A model generated the notes under the pieces. It saw nothing but the letters and a program-made list of their open reading frames with translations. It was not told the origin of the DNA and searched no databases. A stretch of DNA of 6,294 nucleotides from Sulfuricurvum sp. (GTDB lineage Bacteria; Campylobacterota; Campylobacteria; Campylobacterales; Sulfurimonadaceae), in assembly GCA_014764075.1 (NCBI GenBank), contig JACXUE010000107.1, positions 1 through 6,294 on the forward strand, given 5' to 3'. Both the position numbers and the translations under genes were made by a program. Within the stretch, counting starts at the first letter, position 1. Every line of letters begins with the position of its first letter. Shown here piece by piece: positions 1 to 5,111 of this stretch.

Positions 1-234
1 GATCTCCACCACTGCCAAGAGGTGATTTCTCACTGCAAACAGCTCCAAAACTCGTTGGGAGCACTCCAAGATACGGTCAATCAAATCGATTTGCTCAAAA
101 AAATATATCAGGAATCACCCACACTGGAAATCAAAGAACTGTTACAGAAACACAAAAAAGAGCTTCAAAGGCTCAAAGAGACCATTCGATCGGAGCTTTC
201 CCATAACGTTGGAGATAATCGTTCGTTCGACTAA
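1..234 (+). CDS. C-terminal part of an unrecognised coiled-coil protein (5' truncated)
   Basis: The frame is open from the first base and ends at TAA 232-234, giving 77 residues. A GTG at 22 could start a 70-residue product, but no ribosome binding site precedes it and the frame is already open upstream, so this is more likely the tail of a longer gene that begins outside the window. The visible part is charged and helical, rich in Leu, Lys, Glu and Gln, with heptad-like spacing (for example LLQKHKKELQRLKETI), so a coiled coil or helical bundle is likely. There is no enzyme motif, signal peptide or membrane segment. Its last 62 nt overlap the 3' end of ung on the other strand, and the final 20 residues, which look less ordered, lie in that overlap. 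I do not recognise the family and assign no function. Confidence 0.55.
   Translation, partial: DLHHCQEVISHCKQLQNSLGALQDTVNQIDLLKKIYQESPTLEIKELLQKHKKELQRLKETIRSELSHNVGDNRSFD
154..174 (-). terminator. Possible weak intrinsic terminator after ung
   Basis: Read on the minus strand, GAGC (174-171) and GCTC (163-160) can form a short 4-bp stem with a 7-nt loop, followed directly by six T residues (159-154). It begins inside the ung stop codon and lies in the coding part of the convergent gene. The U-run is good but the stem is short, so this is only a candidate. Confidence 0.3.
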
Positions 235-847
235 ACGGTTTCGAGCCGAAAAAACCCCTATAGGATGAGAGAGGAGAGGGGTGAGGTGCTTTGAGGATCA
301 AATGCTTGCTCTCATCAATCAGGGCTGATTTTTTCCCTGCCGGTGCTCCCCAGAGGATAAAAACGATATGTTCGCGCTGATCACTCAATGTTTTGATCAC
401 CTGATCGGTAAACCGCTCCCACCCCCGCTCTTTATGAGAGTATGGCTCGCCTTCTCTCACGGTCAAAAGGGTATTGAGTAGCAACACCCCCTGTTCAGCC
501 CAATGGCTCAGATCACCGCTTTTGGGATACGGACATCTGATGTCGCTCACCAACTCTCTAAAGATATTTTGGAGAGATGGCGGGAGCGGTATCCCCTGCT
601 GAACCGAAAACGATAGCCCGTGTGCCTGACCTGCTCCATGATAGGGATCTTGGCCCAAAATAACTACTTTGACACTCTCGAAGGGGGTGGAGTTAAACGC
701 ATTAAAAATATGAGAACCTTGCGGAAAAATTGTATAGTGCTTTTTCTCTTCGACTAAAAACGTTTTCAGCTCTTCCATATAGGGGTGAGCAAACTCCGCT
801 TTTAATGCCGCTTTCCAGCTCTCATGAATAATCGGCGAAACACTCAT
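173..847 (-). CDS. ung: Uracil-DNA glycosylase, family 1
   Basis: Ung removes uracil from DNA by cleaving the N-glycosidic bond, the first step of base-excision repair after cytosine deamination or dUTP misincorporation; it acts in the cytoplasm. The product is 224 residues, a normal length. Family-1 hallmarks are all visible: motif A GQDPYH at 65-70 with the water-activating Asp67 and Tyr69, the uracil-stacking Phe80 in GLSFSV, the uracil-reading Asn125 in LLLNT, and motif B HPSPLSSYRGFFG at 189-201 with catalytic His189 and the DNA-intercalating Leu193. Residue roles are by homology to the E. coli enzyme. The ATG at 847 lies 9 nt after the hspR stop and has only a weak Shine-Dalgarno (GAAGTGA-like), so translation may depend on the upstream gene. 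It is probably the last gene of the dnaJ-hspR-ung operon and is thus likely under HspR control. The 3' end overlaps the convergent gene by 62 nt. Confidence 0.97.
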   Translation of the reverse strand: MSVSPIIHESWKAALKAEFAHPYMEELKTFLVEEKKHYTIFPQGSHIFNAFNSTPFESVKVVILGQDPYHGAGQAHGLSFSVQQGIPLPPSLQNIFRELVSDIRCPYPKSGDLSHWAEQGVLLLNTLLTVREGEPYSHKERGWERFTDQVIKTLSDQREHIVFILWGAPAGKKSALIDESKHLILKAPHPSPLSSYRGFFGSKPFSRTNDYLQRYGKAPIEWSL

Positions 848-856
848 GCAATCACT

Positions 857-1237
857 TCAAATATCATCGTCAAAAATGACCATTTCGTAAATACTCCGTT
901 TAGCTACAAGTGATTTTTCAGGAGGCACACCGCTGGAGCTTCGCAAACGTGCGATTTCGGCACGTAGCTCCATCATCTCTTGCTCCATAGCTTCCATTTT
1001 ATCTTTGAGACGCATCACCACATCAACACCGGCTAGATTTACCCCCACTTCACGAGTCAGACGGAGAATCATTTTGATTTTTTCGATGTCACGCTGAGAG
1101 TAGAGGCGTATTCGCCCGTCCGAGCGAGATGGAGTAATCAAGTTTTCACGTTCATATTGACGAAGGGTCTGCGGATGGATATCCAAAATCTTCGCAACGA
1201 TACTGATCATGTAAACCGGTTCATCAAAATGGTGCAT
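857..1237 (-). CDS. hspR: HspR, MerR-family heat-shock repressor
   Basis: HspR is a DNA-binding repressor of chaperone genes that recognises HAIR inverted repeats; in Helicobacter and Campylobacter it controls its own cbpA-hspR operon and major chaperone operons. The product is 126 residues, the usual length. Residues 9-60 form the MerR winged helix-turn-helix: YMISIVAKILDIHPQTLRQYE is typical of HspR, followed by the wing GRIRLYSQRDIEKI at 41-54. Residues 61-99 form the helical dimerisation/coiled-coil part (MEAMEQEMMELRAEIARLR). There is no C-terminal cysteine-rich metal sensor as in many MerR proteins, which fits HspR. The ATG at 1237 is 3 nt after the dnaJ stop, with AGGAG six bases upstream, inside the dnaJ gene. 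A HAIR-like operator lies at the operon promoter (2182-2202), so autoregulation is expected. The short acidic tail IFDDDI is also seen. Confidence 0.95.
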   Translation of the reverse strand: MHHFDEPVYMISIVAKILDIHPQTLRQYERENLITPSRSDGRIRLYSQRDIEKIKMILRLTREVGVNLAGVDVVMRLKDKMEAMEQEMMELRAEIARLRSSSGVPPEKSLVAKRSIYEMVIFDDDI

Positions 1238-1240
1238 CTT

Positions 1241-2128
1241 CTACTCCTGCAACAAAGACTTTTTCATTTGCTCAACCAACACTGGATCGATTTTATCGAC
1301 AGGGGGCAATACGATATTGGCTTTGAGGTACAAATCGCCTCGAACGTTACTTTGACGGTTCATCACCCCCATCCCTTTGAGACGAAACCGTTGACCGTTT
1401 TTAGTATTTTCGGGCACCTTTAAGGTCACCTCTTTCTCCAATGTTTGTACGACTACTTTACCGCCAAACAATGCCGCATAGAGAGGGACATTGAAGGTTT
1501 TGACGAGGTTATCCCCCTCCCGCTCATACTCAGGGTTTGGTGCAACATCGATCCGAAGGTACAAATCACCAACTTGAGAACCATGCCTTTTCCCTTTTCC
1601 GCGAACACGAAGCTTTTCGCCGTTTTTGATCCCAGCTGGGATTTTGATGTCGAAACTCTCACCCGAGAGGCTGATCGAGTGTTTTCCACCAAGAACAGCT
1701 ACGGCGAACGGGACGGTGACGTTCGCATCGATGTCGAGATTCATCCCGCCACCAAAGCCACCTCCGCCAAAACCGCCAAAACCGCCTCCGCCAAAACCGC
1801 CAAAACCGCCGCCAAATCCTCTGCCGCCTTGACCGAAAATGTTACGGAGAATATCGTCCAAATCGACATCCCCACCCTGTCCACGGGCAAAGTCATGGAA
1901 GTTCTGACCACCAAACATCGAATCACCGAATTGATCGTATTTGGCACGCTTCTCTTTGTCACTAAGAACTTCATAGGCGGCATTGATCTCTTTGAACTTC
2001 TCTTCTGCTGCAGGGTCTTTGTTGACATCAGGATGGTATTGTCGGGCAAGTCTGCGGTAAGCTTTTTTAATCTCCGCTTCGCTTGCTCCGGGAGATAATT
2101 CCAATGTGGTATATAAACTTTTTGACAT
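1241..2128 (-). CDS. cbpA: DnaJ-family co-chaperone, CbpA type (Hsp40 without zinc finger)
   Basis: This is a J-domain co-chaperone that delivers unfolded proteins to DnaK (Hsp70) and stimulates its ATPase in the cytoplasm. The product is 295 residues. The J domain spans about 4-68 with the DnaK-contacting HPD at 32-34. A Gly/Phe-rich linker runs from about 99 to 128 and is almost pure Gly and Phe. The C-terminal beta-sandwich substrate-binding domains span about 130-277, with the paired signatures GDLYLRI (187-193) and GDLYLKA (264-270), followed by a short C-terminal helix. The four CxxCxGxG zinc-binding repeats of true DnaJ are absent, so it is a class-B/CbpA-like protein and the main DnaJ of this genome is probably elsewhere. 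The ATG at 2128 has AGGA eight bases upstream. It is the first gene of an operon with hspR (3-nt gap) and ung, an arrangement like the cbpA-hspR pair of Helicobacter. Some databases simply label it dnaJ. Confidence 0.95.
   Translation of the reverse strand: MSKSLYTTLELSPGASEAEIKKAYRRLARQYHPDVNKDPAAEEKFKEINAAYEVLSDKEKRAKYDQFGDSMFGGQNFHDFARGQGGDVDLDDILRNIFGQGGRGFGGGFGGFGGGGFGGFGGGGFGGGMNLDIDANVTVPFAVAVLGGKHSISLSGESFDIKIPAGIKNGEKLRVRGKGKRHGSQVGDLYLRIDVAPNPEYEREGDNLVKTFNVPLYAALFGGKVVVQTLEKEVTLKVPENTKNGQRFRLKGMGVMNRQSNVRGDLYLKANIVLPPVDKIDPVLVEQMKKSLLQE
1244..1248 (-). promoter_or_regulatory. Shine-Dalgarno of hspR inside the end of dnaJ
   Basis: AGGAG on the minus strand lies just before the dnaJ stop codon (TAG, 1243-1241) and six bases before the hspR ATG. 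It fixes the hspR start and points to translational coupling of the two genes. Confidence 0.75.
1761..1808. repeat. Perfect 24-bp tandem repeat in the dnaJ Gly/Phe linker
   Basis: Bases 1761-1784 and 1785-1808 are identical 24-bp units placed head to tail, with further partial GCCAAAACC-like copies on both sides. Because 24 is a multiple of three, each unit encodes eight Gly/Phe linker residues (a GFGGFGGG-type unit) and copy number can change without a frameshift. It probably arose by slippage or unequal exchange. Confidence 0.9.
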
Positions 2129-2167
2129 GTTTAATTCCTATAAAATATATCGATTTTCTTACCAAGA

Positions 2168-2197
2168 ATTATAGCACTAACATTGAGTCAATGTCAA
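2168..2197 (-). promoter_or_regulatory. Sigma70-type promoter of the cbpA-hspR-ung operon
   Basis: On the minus strand a consensus -35 box TTGACA (2197-2192) and a consensus -10 box TATAAT (2173-2168) are separated by 18 nt. Transcription would start near 2161, leaving a leader of about 33 nt before the cbpA ATG at 2128. The leader is AT-rich and carries the AGGA ribosome binding site near 2136-2139. The -35 box lies inside the HAIR-like operator. Confidence 0.85.
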
Positions 2198-2202
2198 TCA
2201 AG
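2182..2202. promoter_or_regulatory. HAIR-like HspR operator
   Basis: The + strand reads ATTGAGT-N7-AATCAAG. The known HAIR (HspR-associated inverted repeat) consensus is CTTGAGT-N7-ACTCAAG; this site matches 12 of 14 half-site bases with exactly seven bases between. It covers the -35 box of the promoter that drives cbpA-hspR-ung, so bound HspR would block RNA polymerase. Since hspR is the second gene of the operon, this predicts negative autoregulation relieved by heat shock. HspR binding here is inferred from sequence and position. Confidence 0.8.
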
Positions 2203-2248
2203 TTTAAAAAGGGGAGTTCGTAAAAAAGGGATTTAAAGAGATATAAAG

Positions 2249-2267
2249 TTGCGCCGACTCGGCGCAA
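2249..2267 (-). terminator. GC-rich hairpin between purH and the cbpA promoter
   Basis: A perfect 8-bp stem (TTGCGCCG / CGGCGCAA) with a 3-nt loop begins 7 nt downstream of the purH stop. Its placement suggests the purH terminator. The U-tract on the purH (minus) side is poor (ACTTTATAT), whereas the + side is followed shortly by TTTTT, so termination efficiency on the purH side is uncertain. It may also insulate purH from the next operon. Confidence 0.65.
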
Positions 2268-2273
2268 AGGTTT

Positions 2274-3809
2274 TTAGTGTAAAAAATGTCGAACTCCGGT
2301 AAAGTAAAGAGCCATACCGTGCTCATCGGCTGCGGCAATAACCTCATCATCACGCACCGAACCACCCGGTTGGATAACGGTTTTAACACCCGCACCCGCC
2401 GCCGCATCGATCGAATCACGAAATGGAAAGAACGCTTCGGAAGCTAGAGCCGAACCGCTCACATCCAAGCCCATCTCTTTAGCTTTTTTGAGGGCACAGC
2501 GCGCCGCATCGACACGAGAGGTCATCCCCATTCCAACCGCTACCATCGCCGCGTCTTTAACGTAAACGACACAGTTGGATTTGGTCAAAGATGCCACTTT
2601 ATAAGCGATCTCCGCGTCTTTCAAAGCCGCTTCGCTTGCAACATGTTTCGTCATGAGTTTCGCATTTTTCACTTCATCCACTCCAACACGGTCGGCATCT
2701 TGGATTACAAACCCGCCCTCGATGTGTTTGAAATCGATCGCGTCGTTGCTGAGGGTTATACGGCTACTGCCGTATTCGAAAAGCTTGAGACGTTTTTTCG
2801 GCTCAAATATCGCACGCGCTTCATCGTCGATGCGCCCTGCAATAATCACTTCGAGGAACATTTCGTTCATTTTCTCTGCCAGCTCTTTCGTCACAACACC
2901 ATTGACCGCTACAACACCGCCGAACGCGGAGATCGGATCGCATTTGAGTGCTTCGGTGTACGCATCGAGGAGGTTTTCACGGATCGCAAAACCGCACGGG
3001 TTACCGTGCTTGACGATACAGATCGCATTCTCATCACCGAATGCCGCCGCGATTTTCACCGCACCGCTAATGTCGGTGAGGTTATTGAAGCTTGCTTCCC
3101 CTTTGAGGGTTTTGAAGTTTTGGGTGAAGAACGCATCAAACTCATACAAACCGCCCTTTTGGTGGGGGTTTTCACCATAGCGGGTATCCATCACTTTGTT
3201 ACCCACGATGAATTGTTTTGCCCCCATACCGTTATTGAAACGTTTATTCATGTAGTTAGCAATCATCGAGTCATACGCAGCAGTGTGCTCATACGCTTTG
3301 ATCATCAAATCACGGCGGAACTCAACCGTGTTTTCACCCTTAGCAATCGCGTTGAGCACCAAAGAGTAGTCCGACGGATCGGTAACGATAACGACACTGT
3401 CAAAATTTTTCGCCGCAGAACGTACCATAGCAGGTCCACCGATGTCGATGTTTTCGATGATCTCTTCGAAATCGTCGGTTTTCTCAATCGTCGCTTTGAA
3501 TGGATAGAGATTGACACACACCAAATCGATCGCTTCAACACCCAACTCTTTAGCTTGGTCGAGGTGCGATTGTTTGTCGCGGCGATGCAAGATACCGCCG
3601 TGGATATAGGGATTTAGAGTTTTAACACGCCCTTCAAAACACTCAGGAAATTTGGTCACCTCATCGATCTCGATGGCACTTACCCCCGCATCTTTGAGGA
3701 TTTTATACGTTCCGCCCGTAGAGATGATTTGATAGTCCAATCCGATAAGGGATTTGGCAAATTCAACGATGTTGCTTTTATCGCTAACACTGAGCAATGC
3801 ACGCTTCAT
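2274..3809 (-). CDS. purH: Bifunctional AICAR formyltransferase / IMP cyclohydrolase
   Basis: PurH catalyses the last two steps of de novo purine synthesis: 10-formyl-THF-dependent formylation of AICAR to FAICAR, then ring closure to IMP, in the cytoplasm. At 511 residues it is full length. The N-terminal IMP cyclohydrolase (MGS-like) domain spans about 1-145, opening with ALLSVSDKSNIVEFAK and containing STGGTYK (30-36), EGRVKTLNP (59-67) and IDIGGPAMVRSAAKN (121-135). The AICAR transformylase domain covers the rest, with RYGENPHQ (210-217), the catalytic KHGNPCG (Lys267, His268) and the family-typical C-terminal end FTGVRHFLH. The final motif is usually FRH; the Leu is a small variation. The ATG at 3809 is preceded by AAGGAA at good spacing. 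It stands alone rather than in a pur operon, with its own probable promoter upstream and a hairpin after the stop. I see no damage in the frame. Confidence 0.98.
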   Translation of the reverse strand: MKRALLSVSDKSNIVEFAKSLIGLDYQIISTGGTYKILKDAGVSAIEIDEVTKFPECFEGRVKTLNPYIHGGILHRRDKQSHLDQAKELGVEAIDLVCVNLYPFKATIEKTDDFEEIIENIDIGGPAMVRSAAKNFDSVVIVTDPSDYSLVLNAIAKGENTVEFRRDLMIKAYEHTAAYDSMIANYMNKRFNNGMGAKQFIVGNKVMDTRYGENPHQKGGLYEFDAFFTQNFKTLKGEASFNNLTDISGAVKIAAAFGDENAICIVKHGNPCGFAIRENLLDAYTEALKCDPISAFGGVVAVNGVVTKELAEKMNEMFLEVIIAGRIDDEARAIFEPKKRLKLFEYGSSRITLSNDAIDFKHIEGGFVIQDADRVGVDEVKNAKLMTKHVASEAALKDAEIAYKVASLTKSNCVVYVKDAAMVAVGMGMTSRVDAARCALKKAKEMGLDVSGSALASEAFFPFRDSIDAAAGAGVKTVIQPGGSVRDDEVIAAADEHGMALYFTGVRHFLH

Positions 3810-3853
3810 GCAGTTCCTTTGATTGGGTCGTATACCCGTAAATTAAGAGTGAA

Positions 3854-3859
3854 ATTGTA
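3854..3859 (-). promoter_or_regulatory. Probable -10 box of the purH promoter
   Basis: TACAAT on the minus strand lies 44 nt upstream of the purH ATG in an AT-rich stretch, a suitable position. No good -35 box is found 17 nt upstream (a TTCCCC-like sequence only), which is common for Campylobacterota promoters. No purine riboswitch or operator is visible in the leader. Confidence 0.45.
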
Positions 3860-3893
3860 GCGAATAGCGGTTTAGGGGAAGGTAAAGTGCAAT

Positions 3894-3998
3894 TTAGTCA
3901 AATAAATTCCCGCTCAAACTGCTCTCATTGATTTTTACACTATTGGCAATATCTTCTATATCTGCACCACTTTTTTTGAGGCTATAAATATGAGAGTT
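3894..3998 (-). pseudogene. Orphan 34-codon frame resembling the C-terminal tail of a lost gene
   Basis: The minus-strand frame between in-frame stops at 4001-3999 and 3896-3894 has no ATG or usable GTG start and no ribosome binding site. Yet its translation is protein-like: IYSLKKSGADIEDIANSV then KINESSLSGNLFD, with the G-x-x-I-x-x-I-A spacing of small helix-turn-helix tails. It sits 14 nt after the stop of the broken carboxypeptidase and in a different frame, so it is not a simple extension of it. It may be the remnant of a gene removed by rearrangement. Chance cannot be excluded at this length. The rest of the 3810-4012 gap holds only the purH leader and -10 box. Confidence 0.3.
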
Positions 3999-4012
3999 TT
4001 ATCAAAAAGTAT

Positions 4013-4695
4013 TTAACTGTTTAAAACCTGCTCAAAAATATTTTTAGCGATCTTCCAGCGATCCCCTTTGGCATTCATCATCACGATAACGCAATCTTTC
4101 CCATCTTTTTTTGCCCGTGCAATGAGACATTGTCCAGCTCTGGGGGTGGAGAAGTGTTGTTTATCATCATATCCACAAGGGTTGGTGAAATGGGTATGAG
4201 TCATCCCGATCGCTTTGGCTTTCGCGTTCATCATCTCGACAAATTTCTTTTCGCTCCCCCCTACCGTGATCGCTATCGCTTTTGCCGCATCGTTATCCGA
4301 TTTGATCATTGCCGCTTTGAGCATATCTTCTAAACGGATCACATCCCCTCGTCGGTATCCAGCGATTGTCGGTTCTACTTTGGTCATCTCTCGTGTAATC
4401 GTAACAGATTCCCCTAGATTGCCCCTCTCAATCGCCAACATAACGGTCATTCTCGTGTAATCGTAACAGATTCCCCTAGATTGCCCCTCTCAATCGCCAA
4501 CATAACGGTCATCACTTTCGTCAAACTAGCGGGTTGCACCTCTTTGAACGGCTCTTTCGAATAGAGCATTTGTTTTGTCGTCATATCTTTGACCAACAAC
4601 GCTTCCACTTCGAGTTTATTGAGCTTATTTTTATCGATCTGTGCCAAAAGTGTAATTGTAGTTCCCAGTAACAAGGTACAGAATCGTTTAATCAT
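4013..4695 (-). pseudogene. Broken D-alanyl-D-alanine carboxypeptidase (peptidase S11, PBP5-like)
   Basis: Intact relatives are exported penicillin-binding proteins that remove the terminal D-Ala of peptidoglycan pentapeptides. The 5' part (4447-4695) has ATG 4695 after a good AAGGA, a signal peptide (MIKRF then a hydrophobic stretch to about Ala18), and the nucleophile motif SLTK (Ser57-Lys60), but stops at residue 82. The 3' part (4013-4450, another frame) carries the SDN motif and the C-terminal part. The cause is a perfect 62-bp tandem duplication; removing one copy restores a single 206-residue frame with SDN at 112-114. Even then the protein is short: residues after HFSTPR jump straight to AGQCLIARAKKDGKD, which in the family follows the KTG motif. 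So about 50 residues including the KTG box seem lost by an in-frame deletion near 4139-4150. The stop TGA of the first part overlaps the first ATG of the second (ATGA), so reinitiation is conceivable, but neither product would have all three catalytic motifs. A sequencing or assembly error could explain the duplication but not easily the deletion. Confidence 0.85.
4389..4512. repeat. Perfect 62-bp tandem duplication in the carboxypeptidase gene
   Basis: Bases 4389-4450 and 4451-4512 are identical and directly adjacent. Because 62 is not a multiple of three, the second copy shifts the frame and brings in a TGA at 4449-4447. Both copies encode the stretch from MTVMLAIERG to VTITRE. The absence of any difference between copies points to a recent event or an assembly artefact. 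Confidence 0.97.
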
Positions 4696-4740
4696 TGCTA
4701 ATCCTTAAAATAAATGTTCGTTTAACCTCTAAAAGCAAAG

Positions 4741-4769
4741 AGTATGCCATCTATGGTAAAATTCGTCAA
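4741..4769 (-). promoter_or_regulatory. Sigma70-type promoter of the carboxypeptidase gene
   Basis: On the minus strand TTGACG (4769-4764) and CATACT (4746-4741) are separated by exactly 17 nt. The predicted start near 4734 gives a leader of about 38 nt before ATG 4695. The promoter looks intact although the gene is broken. Confidence 0.55.
4757..4762 (+). promoter_or_regulatory. Possible -10 box for the His-rich protein gene
   Basis: TAAAAT on the + strand lies 22 nt before the ATG at 4785, with no clear -35 box. It would overlap the divergent carboxypeptidase promoter, so the two might compete. No convincing Fur- or Zur-type palindrome is visible nearby. Confidence 0.3.
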
Positions 4770-4784
4770 AAAATGGAGAATCCG

Positions 4785-5069
4785 ATGCGCCGAATTCGAG
4801 GGTTATTTTTGTTGCTGTTTATCGGTGCAACCCTCATTAGTGCCCTGCATGAAGTGATACATGATCATCACCATGAGTTTGATTCCCATGTAGAGGAAGA
4901 TTGTCCCCTCTATTTGATGGCACATACCCCTGTAGTGCTCAATGATGCAGTTTCCCCCCATATCATCGATACCCTATTTTTAACCTATGCTTTGAACGAA
5001 TCCGCACGGATATCTGTCGATCGTATCCCATCCAACAGTCGCTCTCCCCCTTTGCTACCTCTTTGCTAA
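4785..5069 (+). CDS. Small histidine-rich exported or membrane-anchored protein, possibly metal-binding
   Basis: The product is 94 residues. I chose ATG 4785 because GGAGA lies five bases upstream and the protein then opens with a signal/anchor sequence: MRRIRG followed by a hydrophobic segment at about 7-20. ATG 4773 (four residues longer) is the alternative; starts further upstream would add a non-signal-like leader. Right after the hydrophobic segment comes a histidine/acid cluster (HEVIHDHHHEFDSHVEEDC, residues 22-40), a likely site for Zn, Cu, Ni or Co on the outer side of the inner membrane, with another His at 47 and 59 and Cys at 40 and 94. The layout (short, one hydrophobic segment, His cluster near a Cys-Pro, C-terminal RSPPL) recalls small DUF2946/CzcI-type metal-resistance proteins, but I cannot confirm membership. 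A gap of 42 nt separates it from the outer-membrane protein gene, with no terminator, so they are probably co-transcribed. Confidence 0.75.
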   Translation: MRRIRGLFLLLFIGATLISALHEVIHDHHHEFDSHVEEDCPLYLMAHTPVVLNDAVSPHIIDTLFLTYALNESARISVDRIPSNSRSPPLLPLC

Positions 5070-5111
5070 TTTAAAACAACCTTATTATTTTAAACCAAAC
5101 AGGATTCAACT

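Noticed and set aside
236..254. Small hairpin CGGTT/AGCCG followed by six A residues, considered as a terminator of the left-edge gene
   Set aside because: The run after the stem is A on the + strand rather than T, and the sequence is conserved coding DNA of ung (the GFFGSKPF region).
1445..2098. + strand frame with repeated KTAKTASAK-like residues, and a Pro/Lys-rich one at 1626-1832
   Set aside because: These are the antisense reading of the Gly/Phe-rich linker of the DnaJ gene; the repeats are those of the linker codons.
2643..3617. Long + strand open frame (324 codons) antisense to purH, plus a second shorter one at 2653-3180
   Set aside because: They lie wholly inside the intact purH gene; the translations show no recognisable domain or signal and there is no convincing ribosome binding site. 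The open frames follow from purH codon use.
4215..4460. + strand frame of 81 codons opposite the carboxypeptidase gene, and a 67-codon one at 4130-4333
   Set aside because: They are antisense to a gene whose minus-strand family motifs (SLTK, SDN) are clear, and lack start signals.
4695..4784. Extension of the His-rich protein upstream to a TTG at 4695
   Set aside because: It would add 30 residues of polar, non-signal-like sequence before the hydrophobic segment and has no ribosome binding site, whereas ATG 4785 has one and gives a proper signal/anchor start.
5070..5094. AT-only inverted repeat TTTAAAA-N11-TTTTAAA before the outer-membrane protein gene, considered as a Fur/Zur operator
   Set aside because: It lacks the known Fur or Zur box pattern, and such AT-rich palindromes are common by chance in intergenic DNA.
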